This document shows positions 1 through 7,723 of a stretch of DNA of 64,000 nt, piece by piece. The stretch is from Streptomyces nitrosporeus (lineage in GTDB: Bacteria > Actinomycetota > Actinomycetes > Streptomycetales > Streptomycetaceae). The translations under genes were made by a program, and so were the position numbers. Numbering within the stretch: the first letter of the stretch is position 1; each line of letters begins with the position of its first letter. The notes beneath the pieces are model-generated. The model did not search any database and was not told where the DNA came from. It worked only from the letters and a program-made list of their open reading frames with translations. The DNA lies in NCBI RefSeq assembly GCF_008704555.1, contig NZ_CP023702.1, positions 7,176,001-7,240,000 of the forward strand, written 5' to 3'.

Positions 1-782
1 GCCGGTCCCAGCAGGGCCGCGACCCGGCGCGGCACCGGGCCCGGCGCCGCGAAGTGGGCGAACGTCACCGCGGGCGCGCCCCGCGAGACCAGCGCGGCCT
101 TGCCGATGGCCCGGGCCACCACCCGCCGGCTGCCGACCGCCGCGGCCGCGTCCTCGTCGGCCCACCGCTCGGCGGTGTACGCCACCGCCGTACGCAGCGG
201 CCGCAGGAACGGGTTGGCCCGCGCCGCCAGCTGCGCGGTGAGCAGGAAACGGTGATGGGAACCGGCCAGATGGGACCGCTCGTGCGCGAACAGCGCCCGG
301 CGCTCCGCCGGCTCCAGGCAGTCCAGCAGCGCCGTCGAGACGACGACCCGCCCCGGCCCGCCGGGCAGCGCGTAGGCGTACGGCACGTCGTCGGGCAGCA
401 CCGCCACCGGGGTGCGCCGCAGTCCCGCCAGCGCGCGCCCCGCGCCCCGCCGCACCCGGCGGTGACGCCACGCGGTCCAGCCGCACGAGGCGACCACCGC
501 GCCCAGCAGCGGTATCGCCGCGCTGCCCGCCACCTCGTCGTACGGCAGTGCCTCCCGCACCTCCGGATCCGACCACCCGTCGGGCAGCGGGTTGCCGGGC
601 AGCTGGGCCGTGCCGACCACCACCAGCAGGGCGAGGCAGAGCGTGCTGCACAGCGCCAGGACCGCGGCGACCACCGACAGCAGCCGGGTCGCGGTGCGCG
701 GATGGAGGTGGTGCGCCGCCAGCCGGGCCACCGGCCACGCGCTCAGCGGCAGCACCAGGGGCAGGAAGACGAAGACACCCAT
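1..782 (-). CDS. M56 family (BlaR1/MecR1-like) membrane metallopeptidase, C-terminus beyond window
   Basis: The frame starts at ATG 782 and stays open to the window edge, so the 3' end is missing. The N-terminus has hydrophobic segments starting MGVFVFLPLVLPLSAWPVARL. A central zinc-peptidase motif, AHERSHLAG, contains HExxH at roughly residue 167. M56 peptidases of the BlaR1/MecR1 group are membrane proteins that cleave a cognate BlaI-type repressor. Here the start lies only four bases after the stop of such a repressor gene, so the two form a regulator-protease pair. No beta-lactamase gene is visible in this window, so the signal and the regulated genes are unknown. Confidence 0.85.
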   Translation of the reverse strand, partial: MGVFVFLPLVLPLSAWPVARLAAHHLHPRTATRLLSVVAAVLALCSTLCLALLVVVGTAQLPGNPLPDGWSDPEVREALPYDEVAGSAAIPLLGAVVASCGWTAWRHRRVRRGAGRALAGLRRTPVAVLPDDVPYAYALPGGPGRVVVSTALLDCLEPAERRALFAHERSHLAGSHHRFLLTAQLAARANPFLRPLRTAVAYTAERWADEDAAAAVGSRRVVARAIGKAALVSRGAPAVTFAHFAAPGPVPRRVAALLGP

Positions 783-786
783 GTCC

Positions 787-1185
787 CTAGGCTTCCGGTT
801 CGTCGGCCGCCTGGGCCAGCAGGTCCCGCAGCAACCGCTCGTCGCCCGGCGTCAGACCGGTCAGGAAACTCGCCAGCACGGCCTCGCGGTCGCTCTCGCC
901 GTCCAGCACCCTGCGCATCCGCAGCGCCGCCAGGCCCGCCTCGTCGGACGTCGGGGTCCACCGGAACGAACGGCCCTCCCGACGCCGCTCCACGGCCCCC
1001 TTCGCCTGGAGCCGCGTCAGGATCGTCATCACCGTGGTGTAGGCGACCCGGCCGTCCAGCCGCTCCTGCACCCAGGCCGCCGTCGCCGGACCCGGGGCCC
1101 GGCAGAGCGTGGCCAGGACCTGCGCCTCCAGCTCTCCCTGACCGCGCCGCCGCGGCTGTCCGCCGCCGGTGTCCACGTCCGTCAC
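787..1185 (-). CDS. BlaI/MecI/CopY family transcriptional repressor
   Basis: This 132-residue protein has the BlaI winged-helix pattern: an N-terminal EAQVLATLCRAPGPATAAW helix region, then VAYTTVMTILTRLQAKGAV (recognition helix) and a wing near RREGRSFRWTP. The C-terminal part is the usual helical dimerisation and cleavage region. The GTG start at 1185 was chosen because GGGAGGG sits just upstream and the homologous region begins there; an ATG at 1458 would add a non-homologous low-complexity tail. It is followed after four bases by the M56 peptidase that probably inactivates it. I see no clear palindromic operator upstream. Confidence 0.9.
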   Translation of the reverse strand: MTDVDTGGGQPRRRGQGELEAQVLATLCRAPGPATAAWVQERLDGRVAYTTVMTILTRLQAKGAVERRREGRSFRWTPTSDEAGLAALRMRRVLDGESDREAVLASFLTGLTPGDERLLRDLLAQAADEPEA

Positions 1186-1512
1186 TTCCGGTCCCTCCCG
1201 CCGCCGTGCCCGCGTCTCGCCACGCGGCGGTCCATCGTACTGAGTCCCCGCCGGGCGGCCGCCGGCCCGCTCCCGGGGAGCCACGGCCCGGCCCGTACGG
1301 CGCCGTCCGCCCCGGCGCGCTCCCCCCAGGCGCCCCGGAGGCCGCCCCGGCGTGCCGGCGCCCCGGGCCGGAGCTCCGCCGCGCAGGGCTGTCCGCGCCC
1401 GGGAGCGGGTACCCATCCCGGTACGGAAGCCCGGTGCGGCGCCCGCGGAACGGAGCACGGAGCGCCGGACACCGGACGTCCTCAGCGATCACAGACCCCG
1501 AGGAGGCAGCAG
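1186..1512. other. Intergenic region between divergent blaI-like and flavoprotein genes
   Basis: The stretch is extremely GC-rich and holds no gene I can support. It must carry the promoters of the divergent BlaI-type gene and the flavoprotein gene, but I cannot place a convincing -10/-35 pair or an operator palindrome. The AGGAGG ribosome-binding site of the rightward gene lies at 1501-1506. Confidence 0.5.
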
Positions 1513-2826
1513 GTGCCGTCAACCGAGGACGCCGGCAACGGAGACGACCGGGCGCAGGTCATCGTGGTGGGCGCGGGACCCGCGGGCTCGGCCGCCGCGC
1601 TGTTCCTGGCGCGGGCCGGGGTGGACGTGCTGCTCCTGGAGAAGAGCGCCTTCCCCCGGGACAAGGTGTGCGGCGACGGCCTCACCCCCCGCGGCGTCCA
1701 GCAGCTGGTGCGGATGGGCATCGACATCGACGCCCCGGGCTGGACCCGCACCAGGGGCATGCGGTGGGTGTGCCAGGGACGCCAGGTGCACATCGACTGG
1801 CCGCGCTCGGGCAGCGCCCCCGACTTCGGACTCACCCGCAGCAGGCACGACTTCGACGACCTCCTGGTCCGCCGGGCCGTGGCGGCCGGGGCGAGGCTGT
1901 GCTCCCAAACGAAGGCGACGGGGCCCCTGACCGACCGAGCCGGCCGGATCACCGGCGTGAGCGCCCTGGTGGGAGCCGACCGGCGGCCGAAGGACTTCCA
2001 CGCCCCCCTGGTCGTCGCGGCCGACGGCGCCTCCGCCAGGACGGCCCTGGCCATGGGGCTCGAACGGGACCCCCGTATGCCGATCGCCACCGCGGGCCGC
2101 CGCTACTACCGCAGCGAGGCCCGCACCCACGACCCCTACCTGGAACTCTGGGCCGACCTCCTCTGCCCGCGCACCGGCCGGGACCTGCCGGGCTACGGGT
2201 GGATCTTCCCGCTGGGCGACGGGCGGGTGAACGTCGGGCTGGGGGCCCTGCCGCACCGCGGCCCCGGCGCGGTCGACCTCCGGGCCACCATGGACCGGTG
2301 GCTGGAACGGCTGCCCGGGCACTGGGGCCTTCAGGAGGCGAACGCCGACTCCCCGTTCCGCAGCGCCGCACTCCCCATGGGCTTCAACCGCAGGCCCCAG
2401 TACCACCGGGGGCTGCTCCTGGTCGGCGACAGCGCGGGCATGGTCAGCCCCTGGAGCGGCGAGGGGATCGTACAGGCCATGGAGGCGGGCGAGGCCGCCG
2501 CGGAGACGATCGCCCTCGCCCTGCACCGCGCGCCGGGCCCCGGACGTGAGCAGGTCCTGCGGCGCTACCCGCGCGAGATCGAGCGCCGCTGGGGGCGCTA
2601 CTACCGGCTCGGCAACACCACCGCCGGCCTCGTGTTCGCCCGCTTCGGCTACCGGCCCCTGCTCAACCGCCACGTCATGGCCTCACCCGCCCTGGTACGC
2701 ACCCTCGCCCGCCTGCTCACCCACGGTACGGACGCCCCCGCCGGCGACCTGACCGACACCGTCGTCAGCGGCCTGGTGCGCATGGTCCCCCTGCCGGGCC
2801 GGCGCGCGGGGACCGGTCCGCGCTGA
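1513..2826 (+). CDS. Geranylgeranyl reductase family FAD-dependent oxidoreductase
   Basis: This is a 437-residue flavoprotein. The N-terminal Rossmann motif VVGAGPAGSAAALFLARAG and the following LLEKSAFPRDKVCGDGLTPR are diagnostic of the geranylgeranyl reductase group, which saturates isoprenoid chains such as those of menaquinone or archaeal-type lipids. The second FAD motif, LLLVGDSAGMVSPWSGEGI, is present near residue 300. The GTG start at 1513 has a perfect AGGAGG six bases upstream; longer in-frame extensions run through low-complexity sequence. The gene stands alone, followed by a strong terminator hairpin. The substrate is not determined; side-chain reduction of menaquinone is a family-based guess. 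Confidence 0.88.
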   Translation: MPSTEDAGNGDDRAQVIVVGAGPAGSAAALFLARAGVDVLLLEKSAFPRDKVCGDGLTPRGVQQLVRMGIDIDAPGWTRTRGMRWVCQGRQVHIDWPRSGSAPDFGLTRSRHDFDDLLVRRAVAAGARLCSQTKATGPLTDRAGRITGVSALVGADRRPKDFHAPLVVAADGASARTALAMGLERDPRMPIATAGRRYYRSEARTHDPYLELWADLLCPRTGRDLPGYGWIFPLGDGRVNVGLGALPHRGPGAVDLRATMDRWLERLPGHWGLQEANADSPFRSAALPMGFNRRPQYHRGLLLVGDSAGMVSPWSGEGIVQAMEAGEAAAETIALALHRAPGPGREQVLRRYPREIERRWGRYYRLGNTTAGLVFARFGYRPLLNRHVMASPALVRTLARLLTHGTDAPAGDLTDTVVSGLVRMVPLPGRRAGTGPR

Positions 2827-2840
2827 GCACCCTGCGGCCC

Positions 2841-2872
2841 GCGGGTCCGCTCCCGGCCGGGGGCGGACCCGC
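2841..2872 (+). terminator. Hairpin terminator after flavoprotein gene
   Basis: Perfect 10-base arms, GCGGGTCCGC and GCGGACCCGC, flank a 12-base loop starting 14 bases after the stop codon. It lacks a T-tract, as is usual for Streptomyces terminators. A second smaller hairpin (arms CGGGGTG/CACCCCG) follows at 2882-2901. Confidence 0.75.
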
Positions 2873-2914
2873 CTCGCCGTGCGGGGTGGGGCAACACCCC
2901 GTAGCGCGTGGTAT

Positions 2915-2933
2915 CTGACGGTATGTCCGTCAG
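2915..2933. promoter_or_regulatory. Palindromic operator candidate upstream of BCCT transporter
   Basis: CTGACGG and CCGTCAG form a perfect 7-base inverted repeat around the spacer TATGT, centred about 30 bases before the transporter start. The position suits repression or activation of the transporter. No regulator gene is adjacent, so the binding protein would be encoded elsewhere. Confidence 0.55.
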
Positions 2934-2953
2934 GTGGACCATAGTGGGACGCT

Positions 2954-4678
2954 ATGAGCACCACCGAGACCGCCGACCGGCCCCCGAGCGGACCGGACCC
3001 CGGGAACGCCGGCGACGCCTCCAGGCCGGACGGCCCGGTCGTCGCCGTCGGGGTCGCCGGGATCGCCGCCGTCGTCCTGTGGGCGAGCCTGGGGAAGGAG
3101 TCCTTCCGGAGCTTCTCCGGCAGCGCTCTGCCCTGGGTGCTGAAGAACTTCGCCTGGCTGTTCGTCGTGGCGGCCGACGTCTTCCTCGTCATGTGCGTGG
3201 CCATCGCCTTCAGCCGTTTCGGCCGCATCCGCCTCGGGCGCACGAGCGACGAGAAGCCGGAGTTCACCGACTTCGCCTGGGTGTCGATGATGTTCGCCGC
3301 GGGCATGGGCATCGGCCTCATCTTCTACGGCGTGGGCGAACCGGTCACCCACTACCTGACGCCACCGCCCTCGACCGGAGTGGAGGCCAGGACCCCCGGA
3401 GCGGCGGGCACGGCCCTGGAGTACTCCTTCTTCCACTGGACGCTGACCCCGTGGGCCATCTACGGGGTCGTCGGCCTCGCGCTCGCCTACACGACCTTCC
3501 GCATGGGGCGCGGCAACCGGCTGAGCGCCGTCTTCGTCCCGCTGATCGGGGAGCGGGCGGCCGACGGGATCGTGGGGCGCCTGCTCGACCTGCTGGCGGT
3601 CTTCGCCACCGTGTTCGGGACCGCGACCAGCCTCGGCGTCGGAGCCCTCCAGGTCGCCACCGGACTGCACCTGACCGCGGGCGTCGCCGACACCACCGGG
3701 CTCCAGCTGGTCATCATCGTCGCGCTCGGGGCCGCCTTCGTCGCCTCGGCCTTCACCGGCCTCCACGGCGGGGTGAAGTGGCTGAGCTCGGTGAACCTGG
3801 TGATGGCCGCGGTGCTGATGGTCTTCGTCTTCGTGGTGGGCCCCACCGTCTACATCCTGGACGCCATCCCCTCCAGCGTGGGCGGCTACCTGAACCAGCT
3901 CATCCCGATGGCCAGCCGCACCGGCGCGTTCACGGACGGCCGGTGGCTCGGCGACTGGACGATCTTCTACTGGGCGTGGTGGCTCTCCTGGGCCCCCTTC
4001 GTGGGCACCTTCATCGCCCGTATCTCCCGGGGCCGCACCATCCGCGAGTTCCTCCTCACCGTGCTGCTGATCCCCTCCGGCGCCTCCGCCCTCTGGTTCT
4101 GCGTCCTGGGCGGCACCGGTATCCGCCTCGACGCGACCGGAGCCGTCGACATGGCCCGGGAGAACGCCCGGGGGACCGAGGCGACCCTCTTCGCCATGCT
4201 CGACGCCCTGCCTGTCTCCGCCGTCACCTCCTGGTTCGCCATGATCCTGATCATGATGTACTTCATCACCAGCGCCGACTCCGCCTCCCTCGTCATGGGA
4301 TCCCTCACCAGCCGCGGCGCCCTCCACCCGCGTTCCTGGCTCAACGTCACCTGGGGCATCCTGATGGCCGCCGTCGCGGCGGCCCTGCTCGTCGCGGGCG
4401 GCCTCGACTCCCTCCAGTCCGCCACCATCCTCGTCGCCCTGCCCTTCGTGGTCGTGATGCTCGGACTGTGCTGGGCCACCGTGCGCGAACTCCGGGAGGA
4501 CCCGGCGGCGGGACCGCCGCGCAGCCAGGCGCTCCACGGCCTGCGCGACGCCGTCCGGAAGATGGTCGGCGAGACCGTCTCCGAGGGCGACCACACCCGC
4601 CTCACCACCCATCCCCGGCTGCGGCGGGCAGCCAGGAGCCGGGCGGAGGGCCGGACCGAGGAGGACGGGCCGGAGTAG
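2954..4678 (+). CDS. BCCT family (betaine/choline/carnitine) transporter
   Basis: This 574-residue protein has the roughly twelve membrane segments of the BCCT family, sodium- or proton-coupled importers of quaternary ammonium osmolytes such as glycine betaine. Family hallmarks are the glycine-rich FAAGMGIGLIFYGVGEP segment (near residue 115) and the signature region FYWAWWLSWAPFVGTFIARI followed by SRGRTIREFL (near residues 337-365). The C-terminal tail is charged and cytoplasmic, rich in Arg and Glu, and in relatives such tails help to sense osmotic stress. Start ATG 2954. A palindrome lies at 2915-2933. The exact substrate cannot be read from sequence; glycine betaine is most likely. Confidence 0.93.
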   Translation: MSTTETADRPPSGPDPGNAGDASRPDGPVVAVGVAGIAAVVLWASLGKESFRSFSGSALPWVLKNFAWLFVVAADVFLVMCVAIAFSRFGRIRLGRTSDEKPEFTDFAWVSMMFAAGMGIGLIFYGVGEPVTHYLTPPPSTGVEARTPGAAGTALEYSFFHWTLTPWAIYGVVGLALAYTTFRMGRGNRLSAVFVPLIGERAADGIVGRLLDLLAVFATVFGTATSLGVGALQVATGLHLTAGVADTTGLQLVIIVALGAAFVASAFTGLHGGVKWLSSVNLVMAAVLMVFVFVVGPTVYILDAIPSSVGGYLNQLIPMASRTGAFTDGRWLGDWTIFYWAWWLSWAPFVGTFIARISRGRTIREFLLTVLLIPSGASALWFCVLGGTGIRLDATGAVDMARENARGTEATLFAMLDALPVSAVTSWFAMILIMMYFITSADSASLVMGSLTSRGALHPRSWLNVTWGILMAAVAAALLVAGGLDSLQSATILVALPFVVVMLGLCWATVRELREDPAAGPPRSQALHGLRDAVRKMVGETVSEGDHTRLTTHPRLRRAARSRAEGRTEEDGPE

Positions 4679-4681
4679 GCG

Positions 4682-4756
4682 CCCGGGCCGCGGCCCGGGA
4701 GGCACCGGTACGGACCGGGCCCGCCCCGGCCGTGCCGGCGGCGGGAACGGGCCCGG
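4682..4756. terminator. Palindromes between convergent genes
   Basis: A perfect 18-base palindrome, CCCGGGCCGCGGCCCGGG (4682-4699), begins three bases after the transporter stop. A second hairpin, arms CCGGGCCCG (4715-4723) and CGGGCCCGG (4748-4756), faces the convergent flavoprotein gene. Together they can terminate transcription from both sides. Confidence 0.6.
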
Positions 4757-4774
4757 CCCGCGGGTGCCGCCCGC

Positions 4775-6307
4775 CTACTCGGCCGGAGGGAGCGGACGGA
4801 CCGCCGGGCCCTGCAGCACCTGCCCGTCGACGCCGAACCGCGAGCCGTGGCAGGGGCACTCCCACGACTTCTCCGCCCGGTTGAAGGCGACCAGGCACCC
4901 CAGGTGCGTGCACCGCGCCGAGACGGTGTGCGTCCTGCCGTCCTCGTCGCGGTACACCGCGTGGTGCCGGCCGCCGGCCCGGACCACGGCACCCGTGCCC
5001 GGCGCGATGTCCTCGGCCCGGTCGGCGTGGCCGGCCGTGAACCGGTCGCCGACGAAGTGCCGGGCGACCTCCGCCTGCTGGGACAGCAGCGCCGCGCCCT
5101 CGCGGAGGGTGCTCCTGATCCGGCGGGGGTCGTAGAGCCCGGCCCACCCGGGTTCCCCGCCGGTGATCAGCGCGCTCAGCAGCTGCCCCGCCATCGCGCC
5201 TCCGCTCATGCCCCAGCCCCCGAAACCGGTCGCGACGTACACGTGCTTCGCCCCCGCGTGGAACGGGCCGACCAGGGGGACCCCGTCGCTGACGTCGTTG
5301 TCCTGGGCCGCCCAGTGGTACGCGGTGGGCCCGGCCGCCGGGAAGTGCCGGTGCATCCACGCGTCGAGCCGCCCGAACCGCTCCCGGGCGTCACCCGTGC
5401 CGGGTGTGAAGTCCTCACCCGTGACGATCAGCAGCCGCCGCCCGTCGTCGAGGGGCGCGGTCCGCACCGACCGCTTCCCGCCCTCGTCGGTGATGTACAT
5501 GTGCTCCGGCGCGGCCTTGGCCGCCAGCGGCGCCGCCACGACGAGTTCGCGGCGCGGCGACATCCTGGCGAAGAGCAGGGCCCGGTCGAAGACGGGGAAG
5601 TGGGTGGCGACGACCACGTCCCGGGCCGTCACCGTCATCCCCGTCTCCGTGGTCACCCGGCAGGGGTCGCCCTCGGAGAGTCCCGTCACCCGGGTCCGCT
5701 CGTAGACGGCCCCGCCCCGCGCGCGCAGGCCGGCCACGAGGCCCAGCAGATACCGGCGGGGGTGGAACTGCGCCTGCTGTCCGACGCCCACGGCGGCCTC
5801 CACCGGGAAGGGCAGCTCGGTCCGGTGCACCAGCGCGGCGTCGAGCCCCGCCTCCGCGGCGGCCCCGGCCTCGGCCTCGTACTCCGCGCGCCGCTCCGGG
5901 TCCGTGGTGAAGGTGAACGCGGTGGTCCGTTCGAAGTCGCACGCGATGCCCAGCGCCGCCGCGACGGCCTCGACACGCTCCACCCCCGCCTGCTGCGACC
6001 GCGCGTACAGGGCCGCCCCCTCGGCGCCGCGGGTGCGGCGGAGCCGGTCGTAGACCAGTCCGTGCGCCGCGGTCAGTTTGGCCGTGGTGTAACCGGAGAC
6101 GCCCGCGGCGACACGGTCCGCCTCCAGCACCACCACGCTGCGGCCGGCCGCGGCCAGCTCCCAGGCCGTGCTGAGACCGGCCATACCTGCGCCGATGACC
6201 ACCACGTCGGCGGTGGTGTGGCCGTCCAGGGGCGGGAAGGAGGGGTGCTCCGTCGTCGCCATCCAGTACGACTCGGCGGTGCCGGGAAGATCCGATCGGT
6301 GTGTCAT
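4775..6307 (-). CDS. FAD-dependent amine/amino-acid oxidase-like enzyme with C-terminal Rieske domain
   Basis: This is a 510-residue two-domain protein. The N-terminal DAO-type domain begins with VVVIGAGMAGLSTAWELAAAG and contains the FAD-contacting VVATHFPVFD and ATGFGGWGMSGGAMAGQLL regions. The last ~90 residues are a Rieske [2Fe-2S] domain with ligands in CTHLGC and CPCHGSRF. Such DadA-Rieske fusions are common in actinobacteria and presumably pass electrons from substrate through FAD to the cluster; the substrate is unknown. ATG 6307 (MTHRSDLPG) was preferred over the longer in-frame ATG 6418 because homology starts just after it. The gene is a single transcription unit. Confidence 0.9.
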   Translation of the reverse strand: MTHRSDLPGTAESYWMATTEHPSFPPLDGHTTADVVVIGAGMAGLSTAWELAAAGRSVVVLEADRVAAGVSGYTTAKLTAAHGLVYDRLRRTRGAEGAALYARSQQAGVERVEAVAAALGIACDFERTTAFTFTTDPERRAEYEAEAGAAAEAGLDAALVHRTELPFPVEAAVGVGQQAQFHPRRYLLGLVAGLRARGGAVYERTRVTGLSEGDPCRVTTETGMTVTARDVVVATHFPVFDRALLFARMSPRRELVVAAPLAAKAAPEHMYITDEGGKRSVRTAPLDDGRRLLIVTGEDFTPGTGDARERFGRLDAWMHRHFPAAGPTAYHWAAQDNDVSDGVPLVGPFHAGAKHVYVATGFGGWGMSGGAMAGQLLSALITGGEPGWAGLYDPRRIRSTLREGAALLSQQAEVARHFVGDRFTAGHADRAEDIAPGTGAVVRAGGRHHAVYRDEDGRTHTVSARCTHLGCLVAFNRAEKSWECPCHGSRFGVDGQVLQGPAVRPLPPAE

Positions 6308-6430
6308 GTCCACTCGTCTCTCAGGACGGCGGCGCGGACACCGGAGGCCCGGTGCGTACGCGCCGTGCGGCAGGGGCGCGGGCGAAGGGCCCGCGCACCC
6401 TCGGGTCGGATGTCCCACGCCCCTCGCGCG

Positions 6431-6471
6431 GCGGGCCTCCCCGCCCCGCGAGGGGCGACGGGGAGGCCCGC
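6431..6471 (-). terminator. Strong hairpin terminator
   Basis: Perfect 13-base arms, GCGGGCCTCCCCG (6431-6443) and CGGGGAGGCCCGC (6459-6471), enclose a 15-base loop that can pair internally. It lies just past the stop of the leftward gene at 6489. Confidence 0.8.
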
Positions 6472-6488
6472 ACGCGGGGGCCGCCGGA

Positions 6489-6815
6489 TCAGCGGCCGAC
6501 CGCCTTCCTGAGCTCTTCCTTGTTCATGTGCGAGCGGCCCTCGACGTTCTTCTTCCTCGCCTCTTGGTACAGCTGGTCCCGGGTGGGCCCCTTCGCCCCG
6601 CTGTGGGAGCGTCGGCCACCGCGCTCGGAGGCGGACTTCGGGTCACGGGTCGAGGTCCTGCTCGCCGTCCTCGACTCACCGGAGCGGGCCCGCTCCTTGT
6701 TGACCGTGCGCGCGGCGATCTCCTTCGCGCGCCCCTCGGACGTGCCGCGCTTCTCGGCACTGTCCTTGATGTGCTCGTACTGGCGTTCCCGCTTGGGGCT
6801 GGATCCTGCCGGCAT
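6489..6815 (-). CDS. Small basic protein with Rho-N/SAP-like C-terminal motif (often named plasmid stabilization protein)
   Basis: The 108-residue protein starts MPAGSSPKRERQYEHIKDS, a conserved opening of a family common in Streptomyces. It is highly charged, with a KEIAARTVNKERARSGESR segment in the middle. The C-terminus (DQLYQEARKKNVEGRSHMNK and then EELRKAV) has the helix pattern of Rho-N/SAP-type nucleic-acid-binding folds. GAGGAG precedes ATG 6815, which decides against a longer frame to 6923. The annotation 'plasmid stabilization' is historical; a role in nucleic-acid binding or stress response is inference. Confidence 0.85.
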   Translation of the reverse strand: MPAGSSPKRERQYEHIKDSAEKRGTSEGRAKEIAARTVNKERARSGESRTASRTSTRDPKSASERGGRRSHSGAKGPTRDQLYQEARKKNVEGRSHMNKEELRKAVGR

Positions 6816-6963
6816 GACACGCTCCTCGCTCTCGTCGGGCAGGCAGTGGCATGGCTGTCCCATGCGTGCCGTTCCGTACCCTGTTGCCCCTACTCCACGC
6901 CCGAAACGTGGCCCGCGCGACATGGGGGCGCCGGAGAGGGTGAGCGCCCGGAGCGGTGCGCCG

Positions 6964-7206
6964 TCACGCCGGGGCGTCCGCCGGGAGCCCGTCGGAGCCG
7001 AGGATGGAGATCTCCAGCTTGCGCAGCAGCCGGGCGAGCTGGCGGCGTTCGGACGGGGAGAGGCCGGTCAGCATCCGCCGCTCGTTGTCCAGGTGTTCGG
7101 CGAAGACGGTGTCCACCGTGGCCAGGCCCCGCTCGGTCAGGCGCGAGTACACGACCCGGCGGTCGTCCGCGTCGCGTTCCCGCACGATCAGGCCGTCCTT
7201 CTCCCG
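6964..7206 (-). pseudogene. MarR family regulator, C-terminal fragment
   Basis: The last ~80 residues of a MarR protein are clear: EKDGLIVRERDADDRRVVYS is the wing, followed by the C-terminal dimerisation helices (GLSPSERRQLARLLRKLE). The N-terminal half, including the DNA-recognition helix, is missing. Upstream in the same frame the sequence becomes unrelated low-complexity translation through to 7602. It directly abuts a fragment of a different gene in another frame, so it cannot make a working regulator. Confidence 0.75.
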
Positions 7207-7208
7207 CC

Positions 7209-7317
7209 GGGTGGTGGTGGGCGAGGCTCCCGCAGACGGTGCCCCCGTTGCGTATCTGCGGGTGACCGATGTGCCCGATGGCGGCGGCCAGCAGCGGCCA
7301 GCCCTCACGCACCGCGG
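7209..7317 (-). pseudogene. CoxM-type FAD-binding molybdopterin dehydrogenase, internal fragment
   Basis: About 36 codons on the minus strand read AAAIGHIGHPQIRNGGTVCG followed by SLAHHHPAG. This closely matches the FAD-binding motif of the medium subunit of CO/xanthine dehydrogenase-type enzymes (HxQIRNxGTxGGSLAHxDPAAE). Nothing else of that subunit is present. The frame differs from that of the MarR fragment it touches. Confidence 0.6.
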
Positions 7318-7378
7318 GATCGGCCGCGCCCGGGGCACCCTCGGCTGCGCCCTGACCTCCACCGGCACCGGCCTCCAG

Positions 7379-7612
7379 CCCGCCCCCGGGCCGCCCGCTC
7401 CCGCACCGGCCGTACTCGCCGCCGCCGGGGAACCCCTGGCCTCCGCCCGCCGCCCCGTCATCTGGGCCGGCGGCGGCGCGGCCACCGCCGGCGAAGAGCT
7501 GACACGGCTCCTGGAGGCCACCGGAGCAGCCCTGCTCACCTCCAACTCCGGGCGTGGTTCCGTACCCGAGGACCACCACCAGGTCATCGGCAACTTCGCC
7601 ACCGCCCCTGCC
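7379..7612 (+). pseudogene. Thiamine-diphosphate-dependent enzyme, central-domain fragment
   Basis: On the plus strand the translation contains RRPVIWAGGGAATAGEELTR, then GAALLTSNSGRGSVPEDH and QVIGNF. This is the start of the central domain of acetolactate synthase/benzoylformate decarboxylase-type ThDP enzymes. Both the N-terminal PYR domain and the C-terminal PP domain are missing, and there is no start codon with an RBS. The homology ends abruptly near 7612. Confidence 0.65.
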
Positions 7613-7620
7613 TCTACCGT

Positions 7621-7650
7621 GCCGAGGCCGAGGCCGAGGCCGAGGCCCAG
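7621..7650 (+). repeat. Short 6-base tandem repeat (GCCGAG)
   Basis: Four exact copies of GCCGAG plus a degenerate fifth copy follow the ThDP fragment. In one frame (7609-7668) this reads as a plausible protein tail, LYRAEAEAEAEAQSTATA and a stop. It may be the end of yet another broken gene or simple slippage sequence. Confidence 0.6.
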
Positions 7651-7723
7651 TCGACGGCCACCGCCTGACCGGACGGGGCGCCGGGCCCGTGCGGGGGTCC
7701 GGCGCCGCCCGCCCGTGCGGGGC

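Noticed and set aside
1..1185. Beta-lactam resistance locus
   Set aside because: The M56/BlaI pair is of the right type, but no beta-lactamase or penicillin-binding protein gene is visible and the M56 protein's sensor part lies outside the window.
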